DNA of 64,000 nt from Calliopum simillimum (lineage: Eukaryota; Arthropoda; Insecta; Diptera; Lauxaniidae). The stretch covers positions 103,306,897 through 103,370,896 of the forward strand of contig OX638370.1 of NCBI GenBank assembly GCA_951812925.1, in the 5' to 3' direction. Both the position numbers and the translations under genes were made by a program. The notes beneath the pieces are model-generated. The model was given only the letters and a program-made list of their open reading frames with translations. It searched no databases and was not told the DNA's origin. Below are positions 33,969-44,890 of this stretch, piece by piece; within the stretch, counting starts at the first letter, position 1; each line of letters starts with the position of its first letter.

Positions 33969-34671
33969 ATGGATCGTTACGTGAAAGAACAACCCATTGA
34001 AATCGTCGAATTTTGGATCCTAAATTCCAAGTCAATTCCGAAAAATCCAAAATTCCAAAAAAAAAATATCATCTTTTCGGACGAGGCTCATTTCTACCTC
34101 GGCGGTTATGTTAATAAGAAAAACTGCCGTATCTGGGGCTCGGAAATGATCGTGGACAAGACAATGCATCCACCACGAGTCACTGTTTGGTACGGTTTAT
34201 GGGTCGGACCGTGTTTTTTTCAAAGATGAGGACGGAAACACCGAAAATATCAACTCTGAGCGGTACCACACTATGTTGGAGGACTATTTTGTACCGGAGG
34301 TTAAAGCTCAGGGTCTGTACGATATGTACTTTCAACAGGACGGCGCTACACCACAAACTACACGCCTCAATTTGGACATTTTGCGTCGCAAATTCCCAAA
34401 CCGTGTAATTTCTCATCGCGGTCATGTGAATTGGCCGCGCAGATCATGCGATTTGACGCCGTCAAAATTATTTTTGTGAAGTTACACGAAGGATATAGTC
34501 TATGTGAAAAATCTGAAGACGATTCCAAACTTAAAAAGCAATATAACATCGATGATTCGGGCCATTATGAAGGTCATACTGCAAAATGTCATCGAAAATA
34601 TGGCCGAAAGAGTGAGATATTTATGGAAAAGTCGCGGTGAACATATCCACGAAATAGTTTTCCACACATAG
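33969..34671 (+). pseudogene. Broken Tc1/mariner-type transposase in an Egfr intron
   Basis: The reading starts MDRYVKEQPIEIVEFW, the usual N-terminus of an insect Tc1/mariner-class transposase family, and after about 20 residues jumps to KKNIIFSDEAHFYLGGYVNK, so most of the DNA-binding domain is deleted. Catalytic-core landmarks are visible: the SDE Asp, FQQDGATPQT with its Asp, and RSCDLTP with a third Asp 37 residues further on. A frameshift lies near 34205 (VWYGLW region), and a TGA replaces the expected Trp after LTPSKLFL at about 34479. Reading resumes as SYTKDIVYVK and ends at the TAG at 34671. Terminal repeats could not be defined. Confidence 0.85.
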
Positions 34672-35025
34672 TCCTATCATATAATAATATTTGGAAAAAT
34701 TCCGAAACGTTTGCTTTTTATTCATAATCAAAGTACCACACGCCTTAATAGAACACCCTTTATTTGCCTAGACCCCTTATTCTTCTTTTTGTCAAGGCAC
34801 GATATTTACAAAGGAAATAAAGGTTTGTCTCTTTAATGCTTAAGTTGAGTACCGAAACTTCGGAAGCTAGTACAGAGTTTTTTGGCATGAGTTCCAAAAC
34901 ATCATATCCCTGTCTAAACTGTGGTGATGCTAGCAGCGCCAATAGCAATACGATTCCTGTTAAAGATCTCCACAAACCCGGACTTCTTATACGGCTTTTG
35001 CGTAAATTTGACAATCATTACTCAC

Positions 35026-35248
35026 CTTGGAAATACAACTTTCCGTATATCCACATGACTGATGAGTATGTAGCCAGTTACCTCACGTATATTCTCCAGA
35101 AAGCTTAAATCCAAATTGGGATCCTGCAGCCAAGTCAACTCCAAATTGCCATCAACATAGGTGCAATTGTTATAACGATCACGTAAATTGCGATAGTGAT
35201 GCTCACGGTTCGACGGCACAGATAAACGGGACTTGGTACCAATACAAA
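35026..35248 (-). CDS. Egfr: Egfr, first visible coding exon (start of the first L domain)
   Basis: A 223-bp exon; acceptor CTTCTTTTTACAG before 35248, donor GTGAGTAATG after 35026. Two bases complete a codon (Val or Ile by comparison with Drosophila), followed by CIGTKSRLSVPSNREHHY, then RYNNCTYVDGNLELTW and ENIREVTGYILISHV. This is the same point at which both alternative Drosophila Egfr 5' exons join. The first exon, with the signal peptide, is therefore upstream, must end with one base of a split codon, and was not identified between 35.3 and 64 kb. In all, 1325 residues of the receptor are encoded in the window, against about 1426 for a full Drosophila isoform. Confidence 0.95.
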
Positions 35249-36719
35249 CTGTAAAAAGAAGAAAAAGAGAAATGTTAAGGTCAAATGTCATATGATATTT
35301 TTAGAAATTATTGAACGAAAAGAATACGAGCTCAAGTGCAAATTACAAAAAAAAGGCGACATAAAATTTACAATCGGCTGGCGCCAGAACTTGCCAATAT
35401 GAATGCCTAATTTGGACAAACATTAGGTCTGTCTGTAACTGAGCATGTCTAACACAACGCAACCAAATGCTGGATGCGACCATATTTGGTAAATCGATGT
35501 TGATGATGACGACAACGTTGGCAGAAATGATGGGTGATAGCCAGCAACTACAAAAACAAATCGACAAGAGCAAACAGCTGTTTCAACTACAAAGAATATG
35601 AAAAACAACCACAACGAGTCGTCTGAAACTGAACTTAATTAAAATACAATCTTTCATATTAAATATCCAACTCGTAAGTAGGTAAGCGAATGGAAAGGTG
35701 AAGCGTTTCTTGTGCTGTTTGTTGTTTTTGCAGCGTTTAACATTAAAAGCTTGAGCTCTTAGCTCCGCGCTAAGCACACAGTGTTGAGCTTGAATGCGTC
35801 ATATTCACGCTCCGTTTGCGACGTGTCGTGACGCCATCCATTGGGGTGCTCCGCGGCTATAACGGCGGCAGCACGTTCTTTCAATTCTGCTACATTTTAA
35901 ATGTCTATACGTGTATGTGTGTGTCTGTGTCTATGTCTATGTTCTTTTGTGCAAATAAATTGTTTTCTTGTAATTGTTGTTGTTGTTTTTGTCTAATGTA
36001 CTCACGTTCACAGCAATTTTGCGAAATGGATTTTTTCTTTCTTTCAATTTTGTTTTTGCTGTCGAAGTAAATCGATCAACTGCTTGTCATTTTGACACCA
36101 ATTGTTGTAATAACCGTGCAGTCAGCTCACAAAACAGACCGTACCGTGCTGCACCTTTATGGTCAACGTTTTTTGTTATTTTCTACAGCCATAGTGTATG
36201 GAGTAATTAAAAGGAATTCCAAAAGTAAATCAGCGAAAAAGTTAAATTTCAAGCAACAAGTTTGTTGCTTAAGTCTTTTGTTTAAATTTTCACTTATTTT
36301 GGCTGAAACGACAAAGAGCCAAGTTTTATGGTAGTTTTTCTGCAGTGTTTTTAGCTAAAATTGTTCAACTATTGAAAAATGTTCAAAGTTGCCGTTCATA
36401 TATTACGTAATCACAAAGGGGGAAAGAGGTTGAGTTATGGCTTTGATTACTGTTGATTGTGAATGGAGATGAGGAATATTGGAACGGTGTTGACATTGAT
36501 ACTATCGACGTCATTCAACATTAAAATAGCATAAATTTCAACACGTCATCAAGTAGAAAAAATTACCTTTTCCGTCGGGGGAGGGTTGTTGCGCACAATG
36601 ATTACGAAAGTTTACTTGGGGGGAAATGGAGCAAATCAAACATGAACAAAATATTGATAACGTAATATGTATTGAACGGTCGTATAGCAAAAGAATCTAA
36701 ATTAAATTAAAATAATAAA
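35249..36719 (-). other. Egfr 5' intron: unique stretch next to the first visible exon
   Basis: Mostly unique, moderate-GC sequence from 35340 to 36340. Open frames on both strands lack domains; a minus-strand frame at 35343-35573 begins with a hydrophobic segment but has no donor in the required phase. One copy of the recurrent GTTGCTTAAGTCTTTTG motif lies at 36258-36285. Confidence 0.4.
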
Positions 36720-37260
36720 AAAAAGACTTAAGATACGATTTTTTTTTTTTTTTTTTTTGTTTTTATCATATCTCTGAAAGTAATTAGCGTACATGAATAA
36801 GATTTGCAGCATATGTAAAAAGCACAAAAATCACTTCATCATATGAAGTCAAAATAAAAATAAAAAAAAAAAAACAAAAGACGTAAGATACGAACTTTTT
36901 TTTTTATCATATCTCTGAAACTATTTAGCGTATATGAATGAGATTTATAACATATGCAAAAAGCACCAAGAGAAACAATGTGTGCTGGGAAAAATCGGGG
37001 TATCACGCCATCACAAAAATCACTTCAACATATCTCTGAAAATATTTAACGCAGAAGAATGAGATTTGATACATGTGTACAAAGTGCCAGACAAATAATG
37101 TTCAGTGGCGAAATAAGCGATGCCACGCCCTTAAAAAAAAAATTAATAATTTATGAGATTTGGTACACAAGTAAAATGGATCGGGACAAATGACTTCCTT
37201 TGGAAAAATTGTGATGTGATACCACGTCAACTTAACAAGATTAAATAAACCAACATTCAC
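36720..37260. repeat. Tandem repeat (ATCATATCTCTGAAACTATT units)
   Basis: Three diverged units of about 130-150 bp share ATATCTCTGAAA, TTTAGCGTATATGAATGAGA, TTTGATACAT and AAAAAGCAC. The last also has GCGATGCCACGCCC. Related phrases (ACATATCTCAGAAACTATTT, GGTACCACGCCC) occur at 59340-59400, so this is probably the tandem-repeat part of a rolling-circle-type element. Confidence 0.65.
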
Positions 37261-39348
37261 TGGAAAATCCTGGACTTTTGAAAGATTTTCAATTTAAAAT
37301 TTGTATGGTGGAAAAAATGTCACGTTCATATTGTCACGTATCGAATCAGATTAAGATCAAAACAAAGAAAAGTATAGAAGATATTGGAATCAAACAAAAT
37401 ACATTATAAAGTAACAGTATTGCATAAGATTCTAAGATTAGGCGCACTAAATAATTCGGACTTGTTTCGCTGAATTCTGACTTCCTTTGAATAGGCACGA
37501 AAACTAATTCTATTTTTGTCACGTTCGTTCTGCGTCTTTTTATGTGTGTATCAGGAATCAGAACTTTGCTTGCTATTAACATTAACACTAATTATAGTGC
37601 TATCTAAGAGTTATAATGTAAAGTAAAATCATAAAAAATGTTTTACTTCCACTTTTTTTGCACTTTAAATGTAAACGACGGTCACGTTCGTCACTTGAAA
37701 AATACACATACTTAAATATTCTTCATCTGTTCGTCATTCGAAACCATGAGTTTTGCGAAAAGTGGGCAAAATAAATGCCAGTTGGTATGAATAAAATACT
37801 AGCCTTAAACTATCAGCTATTAAATTGTTTCCTTTGTTTGGTTGCGAACGCTTTACTGAAAAAATGGCGAAAAATTAAGTTCTTGCGTGAATTACGGGAC
37901 AGACTTTATAACCATTAAATTATAAATTATACTCAAAATCTCAGCTAGAAGTAACACTGAAGGCGCGATGTGGGTTAACATTAAGCCATGTACTATTTAC
38001 CAAAGATTTGCAGAAGAACTAAATACATCACATGACTTAGAAATGGTTGCAATGCGTGAGGTGTTAAAATGAGCCATCTGATGCGTTGTTTTCGACTAAA
38101 GGGCTCCATAAAAATAAAGACTTTTCAGTAAGAGTTCACATAAAGTGTAGATAATGTAAATGTAGTGTAAATACTTAATTATGACTTCAATATTAAAAAC
38201 ATTAAAAATTTAATAAAGTTCGTTGCTTAAGTCTTTTGTTTATATTGCTTATGCATTAAATTTTGTCATATATATTTGTTAGAATTTTTATATATACCAG
38301 AAAAAAAAAACAACTAAGAGAGAAAGTTTCACCTCGCAAAGCCATAACAAATTATTTTGTAAAAAAAACAATAAACGCCCATAAAAAATCATCAGCGAAG
38401 TCATCGAATGTGTAGGTGGGAAGTGCAGCAGCGAGCGATATCGCGTAAGCCTCAACTACACAAAATGATTGTCAACAAATGTTATTTTCTGTGTTGTTTT
38501 CTGTGTTATTTGTTGTATAATTTTTCCCAGAACCCACCTGCAAATGCGTGGTCGCATACGGTCAGCAAACTTAGCGTGTTGATATCAGAAAACAATTGGG
38601 TGGATGAAGTACGAACGGAGTCTTTTGTGTTTATCAGAGAGTTATCAGGTTGTTTGTTCCTTTGTTAACCGCAACGAACTAATTATAAATTGTCGCGACA
38701 CAATCATCACTTTGTGGGTGTTGGAGACGTATAACGAATAAAAGTAGCAGCAGCAACAACAACAAAAACAAGAAACCAAAACAACAAATGCTAACAATAA
38801 TAAAGCACTTAGCACACGCATCGATTTCAGGCATAAATTAATACAAAATTTGTGGTTTTTCGAGTGAAAAAAAACGTAATTTTTATTTTTGGGCGATTTA
38901 TTTGTTTTTGAGCAAAACATTGAGTGTAGGTGCGCGTAGATAATTAAAACGGAAGTTCAATTAATGTTAAGATTTTAAACTTAAGAGAAAACTTTTAAGG
39001 GATGTCATAAGACAACGACTGTTTATAATGATTTTTGAATTATGAAAAAAGTGTCAACTAAAATATTCTGATTATTTAGTATATTAATTATAGAAATTCA
39101 TTAAATGGAAATTGTATGTAACGCTTTGGCGCAAAATATACTCAAATGATTTTAATCATTTTTTTTTTAAATCGATGCAATAGTGCTAAAGAAGAAACTG
39201 GCATACTTATTTTTTTGATTTTTTGAAAGATAAATATTCTTTTTTAAAAGAACAAATTTTAAAAAAAATAAAAAATTTTTACACAAGCACAAAAATTTTC
39301 GTACGCAAAAAAAATTACTCATATGCACAGTTGAACCCATGCTTTACT
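37261..39348. other. Probable Egfr 5' intron or flank, AT-rich with one unique island
   Basis: GTCACGTTCGT-type words recur at 37320, 37518 and 37680. Another recurrent motif copy lies at 38217-38243. The island 38370-38960 contains a minus-strand frame (38645-38920) with a signal-peptide-like stretch, MRVLSALLLLAFVVLVS, but no donor in the phase that Egfr needs. Confidence 0.35.
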
Positions 39349-39500
39349 GCAGAGTAAAAATTTTAGGTCAGTTTTAAAATCAAAAAGTTTTATATAAAAC
39401 AATGCCAAAAAAAGTATAAATTTTGAACTATTTTGGAATAAATTTTAAACTATTTCGGAATAAATTTCAAACATTTTTGGAAAAAGACCGCGATTTAATA

Positions 39501-40671
39501 GGGGTAAGTGGGGTAAAGTGGGAAGTGGGGTAAAGTGGGAAGTGGGGTAAAGTGGGAAATGCCCCTTTTCGGGCAAACTAGCAAAGTATAGCTGTCTTGC
39601 GCTTCTGTCATGCACTTGCAATGACCGTAAGCAAATCTTTATGGTATAGCGATGCGTGCATACGTATTTTTGTGATCTCTGGAATCATGTAAAGTTTTTA
39701 AGTCATTTTGAAATTTCATTTCGAAAATTTTAAGCATCGATATTTTTACTGTTTCTAGAGATAAACCGATTGTAAGTACACGAAAATATTCTTTGTAGCC
39801 TTAATGTTGATAACGCAAAAGGATTCCGTGTCATTCATAGAGTGAAAGAATGAAGCTCACATTTTTTGCAAAATGTGGTGTCGGGGTAAAGTGGGAAATT
39901 TTTTATGGGGTAAAGTGGGAAATGTTATTTCACGATTGCTAGTCTCCACTTCTTAACGTATTATACTATTTCATGATCCAAATAAGAGTTGTACATTTAT
40001 ATTGTGAGTAAACACTCCGGAAAAGCTAAGCGAGTTGCAAAAAGCAGCTGAGAAAAAACGTTTAGCAAATAAACGGAAGACAGAGGGAAACGAATCACAA
40101 AAAATAGAGTACCAGGAGCAAAAAAGCACCACCAGGAAAGAAAGCGTCAAAGAAGAAACAAAGAAGTTCTAGCTCAGATGAAGATCGTGATTTTTGCACC
40201 ATTTGCATGGAACTCATGCCCGAAATCATGACCAGACACAATACCATCAAATGCAACCTAAAGGATTGTCAACGCCCATTTCACTTGAAATGCGTTAATC
40301 TCACTACAAGCTTCTTTTATTACTAACACGGTGACTCGGACTTTAATGGTTCATCAGAGAACGACGAATAAGCTAATATTTCACAAATTTTTTTAAACAC
40401 ATTTTCAGCTATTTTTTTCCAGCAAAATCATTATTTCTTTTCATATTCACTCCTATGGGTGTGTTCCTTGAACCTTTTTTGACTTACAATAAAGATATTA
40501 GAACTTTTTTCTAACATTTGTATTAGTTTTTATGAGTTTTGAAAGTTTCCCACTTTACCTTAGCTTATTTAATTTTCTTTATTATAGGAAGTTGAAACAT
40601 CCAAAAATAAAAAGTATTGTTCATTTTATGGAGCTACGAAAAAAAATTTCCCACATTACCCCACTTTACCC
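39501..40671 (+). mobile_element. pogo-like transposon, internally deleted (1171 bp)
   Basis: The termini are GGGGTAAGTGGGGTAAAGTG on the left and the complement of CCACATTACCCCACTTTACC on the right, with TA on both sides (39499-39500; 40672-40673). GGGGTAAAGTGGGAA words are repeated several times near both ends. Only the C-terminal end of a transposase gene remains. Its TSD and coding remnant fit the pogo branch of the Tc1/mariner class. It lies inside an older MITE, whose intact copy at 27.3-27.7 kb keeps a single TA at the equivalent place. Confidence 0.8.
40040..40326 (+). pseudogene. C-terminal zinc-finger remnant of a pogo-like transposase
   Basis: A plus-strand frame with a basic run (ASKKKQRSSSSDEDRDF) leads into CTICMELMP...TIKCNLKDCQRPFHLKCVNL. 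This is a Cys2...Cys2-His-Cys PHD/RING-like finger of the sort found at the C-terminus of many insect pogo-type transposases. The stop at 40324-40326 comes where the last Cys pair would be expected, and acidic sequence continues behind it in frame, so the gene end is damaged. The DDE catalytic domain is absent. Confidence 0.7.
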
Positions 40672-40737
40672 TACCAAAAAAGTTTTAAATTAATAGGTAC
40701 TAAAGGGAATCAAAAGTAAACATAATTTTTTAGTGTG

Positions 40738-41914
40738 TATGGAACCAAATGAATTTCATATGAATTTCCATGAAAATCCAAACGACAGCAAAAGCGGGTA
40801 ATAAAGCAATATGTGAAAAGAAAACAAAATACTTGAAAAATAACCAAATATTTTTTTTTTCTTTTAAAAGTTTTTTCATAAGCACAACATCAGCATAAGC
40901 AAATTGTAACAGTGTTTTTATGTCATATTTTTTTTTCTTTGTTTTTGACTCTTTTTTTTCTCCCAAACTGGAATGCAACAACAACAAACTGAAACATGTA
41001 ACCACCACCATAAGCAACCACAGGCGCAACATGGGGATTGTAAACTGAAAAAAGCACAAGAGAAAAAGAAAAAAACCAGGCATTTTTGCTTGCCATAAAA
41101 ATGCGCTGTGGACTTTGCACTGAAGCTGTCGTACGCCTTTCTAAGCCACAGAATTTTGCTGCACAGCCGCAGCCGTAAAGTGTAGAAGTGTAGCGTGAAG
41201 TGTGTTGCATGCAAATGCAACACTTGTACAACAACACAGTAACGGCAGCAACAACAACAACAACAATTCGCATTAAAAACAAGATACGAGTATGGTACAA
41301 ATGTTTTCTTTTCTGTTTTTTTCTTTCTTTTTATTTTTTTATTGCATTAAATTGTGAGTTGTTGATAAATGTACAAAACGAGTTCGTTGCCAAAGTCTTT
41401 CGTTTTGCATTTGAAAGGAATTTTATGGCGTTATTGTATTTTTTAGATTGTTTGTGTAGATTTCGTAAAAAAAAGTTAATTAACGTTGAAAAAACAAATA
41501 TCAGGATGAAACTACATATTTATTTATTAAAATAGTAAGAAGACTGTCAGCCAATTTACTCTAAGGACAAAACGAATTTATAACAAACAAATTTTTTACA
41601 ACCATTTATTGTCTTTTCCTATAAAATTGTAAAATTTATTACAAGAAGAGTAAAAGTAGCAAAGGTTGTAGCTTTGTAATGAAAAATAAGACCAAAATTG
41701 ATGCAATTGTTCATAAAATGCCTCCATATTCAACCTTTGTACATGCTGTAGTTGGTTTTTTGTAGAAAGATTTAGTAATAAGGAAGAAACAGAAATTAAT
41801 TTGATGCCACAGTTTTTAGAACTGATACGATAAGAAGTTTTTAGGACTTTGGGGGCTCTGTTAATAATGTTGCACTTCATTTGAGCACAATAAGTATGAT
41901 TTAAGCAAAATTTC
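40738..41914. other. Probable Egfr 5' intron or flank, no gene recognised
   Basis: A somewhat GC-richer island (40920-41240) with CAA tracts lies here, plus a recurrent motif copy at 41380-41407 (AGTTCGTTGCCAAAGTCTTT). Minus-strand open frames at 40730-41300 overlap in all three frames and show low-complexity Cys/Phe-rich proteins, which argues against coding. Confidence 0.35.
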
Positions 41915-42175
41915 AACAAATAACCAGGTGAAAACCCTAAAAATATATTTTTAAAAAGTTTATCTAAGCGTTTTAAGACTAAAATTTATTTTATTTTTGT
42001 AATATATGGCTTAAGCAAAATTTAAAAAAAAATAGAACAAACCAAGTGGCAACCCTTAAAGTTTTTGTATAATTTTTAACAAGTTTATCTGAGCGTTTCC
42101 TTATCTAAAAATTTCAATAAAGTCGCCAAAGTATGACTTTAAGAAAATTTCAGAAAATAACAGAGCTTTCCAAAA
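41915..42175. mobile_element. Fragment of the 1.36-kb TIR element (copy 3)
   Basis: Two tandem units carry ATAACCAGGTGAAAACCCTA, AAAAAGTTTATCTAAGCG and CCAAGTGGCAACCC. They match the internal units of the elements at 17809-19167 and 51295-53514, in the same orientation. No termini are present. Confidence 0.6.
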
Positions 42176-44774
42176 TATTAAGGAAAACCTCAAATCATTA
42201 AAAAGGTCTTTTCTGACTATAATTCTGCGATAGTGGAGTGACTATACGTTCAAGTGCTTCATATATGTGGGTACTCTCAAATATCTTATAACATGCAAAG
42301 TGAGAAATGGCACCGGAAGCATATCAACCTTTCGAAAACGAAATCACATTCCATTCTGATTATTTTGCTACAATCACAATGAAATTGAAAAAGAGTGCCA
42401 AATTAACTAGGGGTGCCATATCTCCCAGATTGGCGCTATTATTATGCTGGAATAAGCGGCTAGTCTCCTCAGGTATAGAATAATTTTATTATCTATGGAT
42501 AAAGAAATTTTTCGGTTTAAAAACCATAATGATACCCTTTTAGTGAAGATGATTCCATCTAATGTGTAGGTAAGTTTTTTTACTTATTCTAAACAAATTT
42601 TGGACAGACTGAAACTCGCAAATATTTATTTATGACTCGTATCAAGACTTCTAGGAAGTTTTGAAATGGCTGCTTTTGAACATTTAACGATACTTAGACA
42701 CAAAACTAAGGCACAAAAGTTTCAATAACAACAATTGTGGTTGTTGGAAGGTCGAATATAAATAGAAGAAGAATAAAGAACAGTACTCAGCACACTAACT
42801 TGTGGTACCTCAGTTTCCAATATTTTAGACATTTTGTAGCAAAAACACTATTCACAAGTTCGTTGCTGAAGTCTTTCGTTTTGCACATACTAGCAATGCA
42901 TTATTTTGGTCATTTAACTGCAACTGCCAGTTGCTGCAAGTTTTTATTAAGTAAAATTTTATTTTATTTTTGTATATACTACCTACTATGGATAAAGTGG
43001 GCGTATCAATGAAAAGTATACATATTGACAATAAGGCGGTTTTTTTTTAAATTTTTTCTTCTCTTTTGTAATAATTAACAACCTACGCTTTGGATGAACT
43101 AATAATAAAAGTCATTTACTTATATATATGTTGTTGTTGTTGCTGTTGTTATTGTTGCTTCTTTTTCTGCACCATAGTGCTTAGTCAGCGGCGTTTTATA
43201 GTTAACAATTTTTTTCTGTTTTTGTTTGCTTATGTTTTCATTAACTTAATTTATGTGTTAATTTTGCATTTTAAATTTTTAAACTAAAAAATTCAAATAT
43301 TTTCTAAACAAACCAAAACGGAAACGGAAAAGGTCTCGCTTGTGTCAGTCATCATGCTGCTGCCCTTTTGTTATATGACGTGGCAAACAATTAAACATTA
43401 TCACTTTTTGTGCGTGTGTGTTACTGTGTGGGGGCACAAAAGTGTGCCAACTGCAACCCACAAAAAAAAAAAAAAAGAAAAAATTAATGCCAATGTTTTT
43501 AAGGCCAAAATTAATGATTTTTTTTATCTGTTGAAAAAATTTACATATTTTTGTGTTTAAACGGAAAATTTGAGTTTAATTACTACAACAAAAATGTTGT
43601 GGGTACCGTCCATTGCTACAATGTCTAATATGAAAAGGAAATAAAAATTAGTGGAATTTTACAGTGGAAAATGTGAAGTATTAAATGGCATTTTAAGAAT
43701 TTCATCGAAGCCAACCTATAACCAATAAATACATAATTGAAGAACAACGACGTTCACCAATAATCACAAATAATATGCGTACATATGTTGCTATATGGGA
43801 AACAAAATTTTAACAACTTCACAGCGAACATCTTCCAGGAAAAATATTTTTTAAAAATAAAAATATTTTTTCTTTTTTTATACAGCAAAAAATGCACACC
43901 GCCAAAAGTAAAAATTTTCAAATATTTTGTTGCAAAAGGACATGTCATTTACTGCTGTTGCTGCTGCTGTAATGACGACAACACGAAGAACACCAATTCT
44001 TAGCTTGTGACAGTGTTTACGGCAGAGATATACGCAAAAGTTTGTGCTGCAACAAAACAGAAATCATTGGAATTTCTTTTGGAACCGTACCGACGACAAA
44101 CTTAACGAGACGCAAAAATGTCGCAAGACAAAAGGTACAACAGCAACAACAGTCATGACCCAAAAACAACAACAACATAAAGATAAGAACGGCAAGAGCA
44201 ACAGCACAAATGCATACCAGAAAAAACCAAGAGAATCTTTTAAATTGGTTTTGAAAATTTAAGAAAAAGTTTAATTTCTAATTACGAAGACAAGTTGGAA
44301 TTTTATTAATTTTTGTTTTTCAAAAGTTCTTCACTTAAACAAAAGAGTAAAAAGAATAATATCAGAAAGAATGAGCGACCAAATAATCGTCAAATTTATA
44401 ACACAGGGCGACAAAAAAATTTTCTCTGCTTCGTTAGTTTTTTTAGTCAATCCTAACTCATTAAAGTTTTTCACTACATAGGGTATGATTTGTTTTTTTG
44501 AATTGACTATAGTTTTTAAGTTATCCTTGCCTCAATGTGCAACGATTCGCTCAAAGTATTTTTGAGATTGTAGTTAAATAAAGGTTTAAAAAAAAAAATA
44601 TATCTGATATTTAACATTAGACACATATTGTTTTTTTTAGCTAAAATACGCACAAGAAACATATTTTCAAAATTTCAGCCCACTGTAAAACTTTAAAACT
44701 ACGTTTTGGATAAAAGTTGTTATCCCAAGGTCAAACAAAATGTCAACAAAATCACATTAAGAACAGTTTTAAAA
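42176..44774. other. Probable Egfr 5' intron or flank
   Basis: AT-rich with TTG/CTG tracts (43128-43160) and a CAA-rich island (44040-44200). A recurrent motif copy sits at 42855-42884 (AAGTTCGTTGCTGAAGTCTT). TAGGGGTGCCATATCTCCCA at 42409 resembles a hAT end but has no partner in view. No gene was recognised. Confidence 0.3.
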
Positions 44775-44890
44775 CTCATCAACTCATTATATCCTGTTTT
44801 TGTGGGTCCATTTGACCCCTTATCTTAAAAAATGGGTTATAATGGGTTAAAATATTACACGAAATATTCTTCAAAAAATTTCATTGGCGG
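44775..44890. repeat. Diverged relative of the core of inverted repeat 2
   Basis: ATTATATCCTGTTTTTGTGG, GGTCCATTTGACCCC and AATGGGTTATAATGGGTTAA parallel the ATTATATCGCG, GGGTCTTTTTGACCC and AATGGGTTAAGATG phrases around 21750-21930. Only the central part is recognisable. Confidence 0.4.

Larger units (their letters stand above)
39349..40737. mobile_element. CACAGTAAAAA-type MITE, copy B, split by a pogo-like element
   Basis: Left part 39349-39498 (AGAGTAAAAATTTTAGG, AACAATGCCAAAAAAAGTAT, TTTTGGAATAAATTT) and right part 40674-40737 (CCAAAAAAGTTTTAAATTAA, GAATCAAAAGTAAAC, TTTTTTAGTGTG) match MITE copy A end to end once 39501-40671 is removed. The termini CAGAGTAAAAA and CACACTAAAAAA look like inverted repeats. 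Confidence 0.7.

Noticed and set aside
38645..38920. Candidate Egfr signal-peptide exon on the minus strand (MRVLSALLLLAFVVLVS)
   Set aside because: Egfr needs a donor leaving one base of a split codon; the available GTGATG site leaves none and is weak, and the following Cys run comes from a microsatellite.
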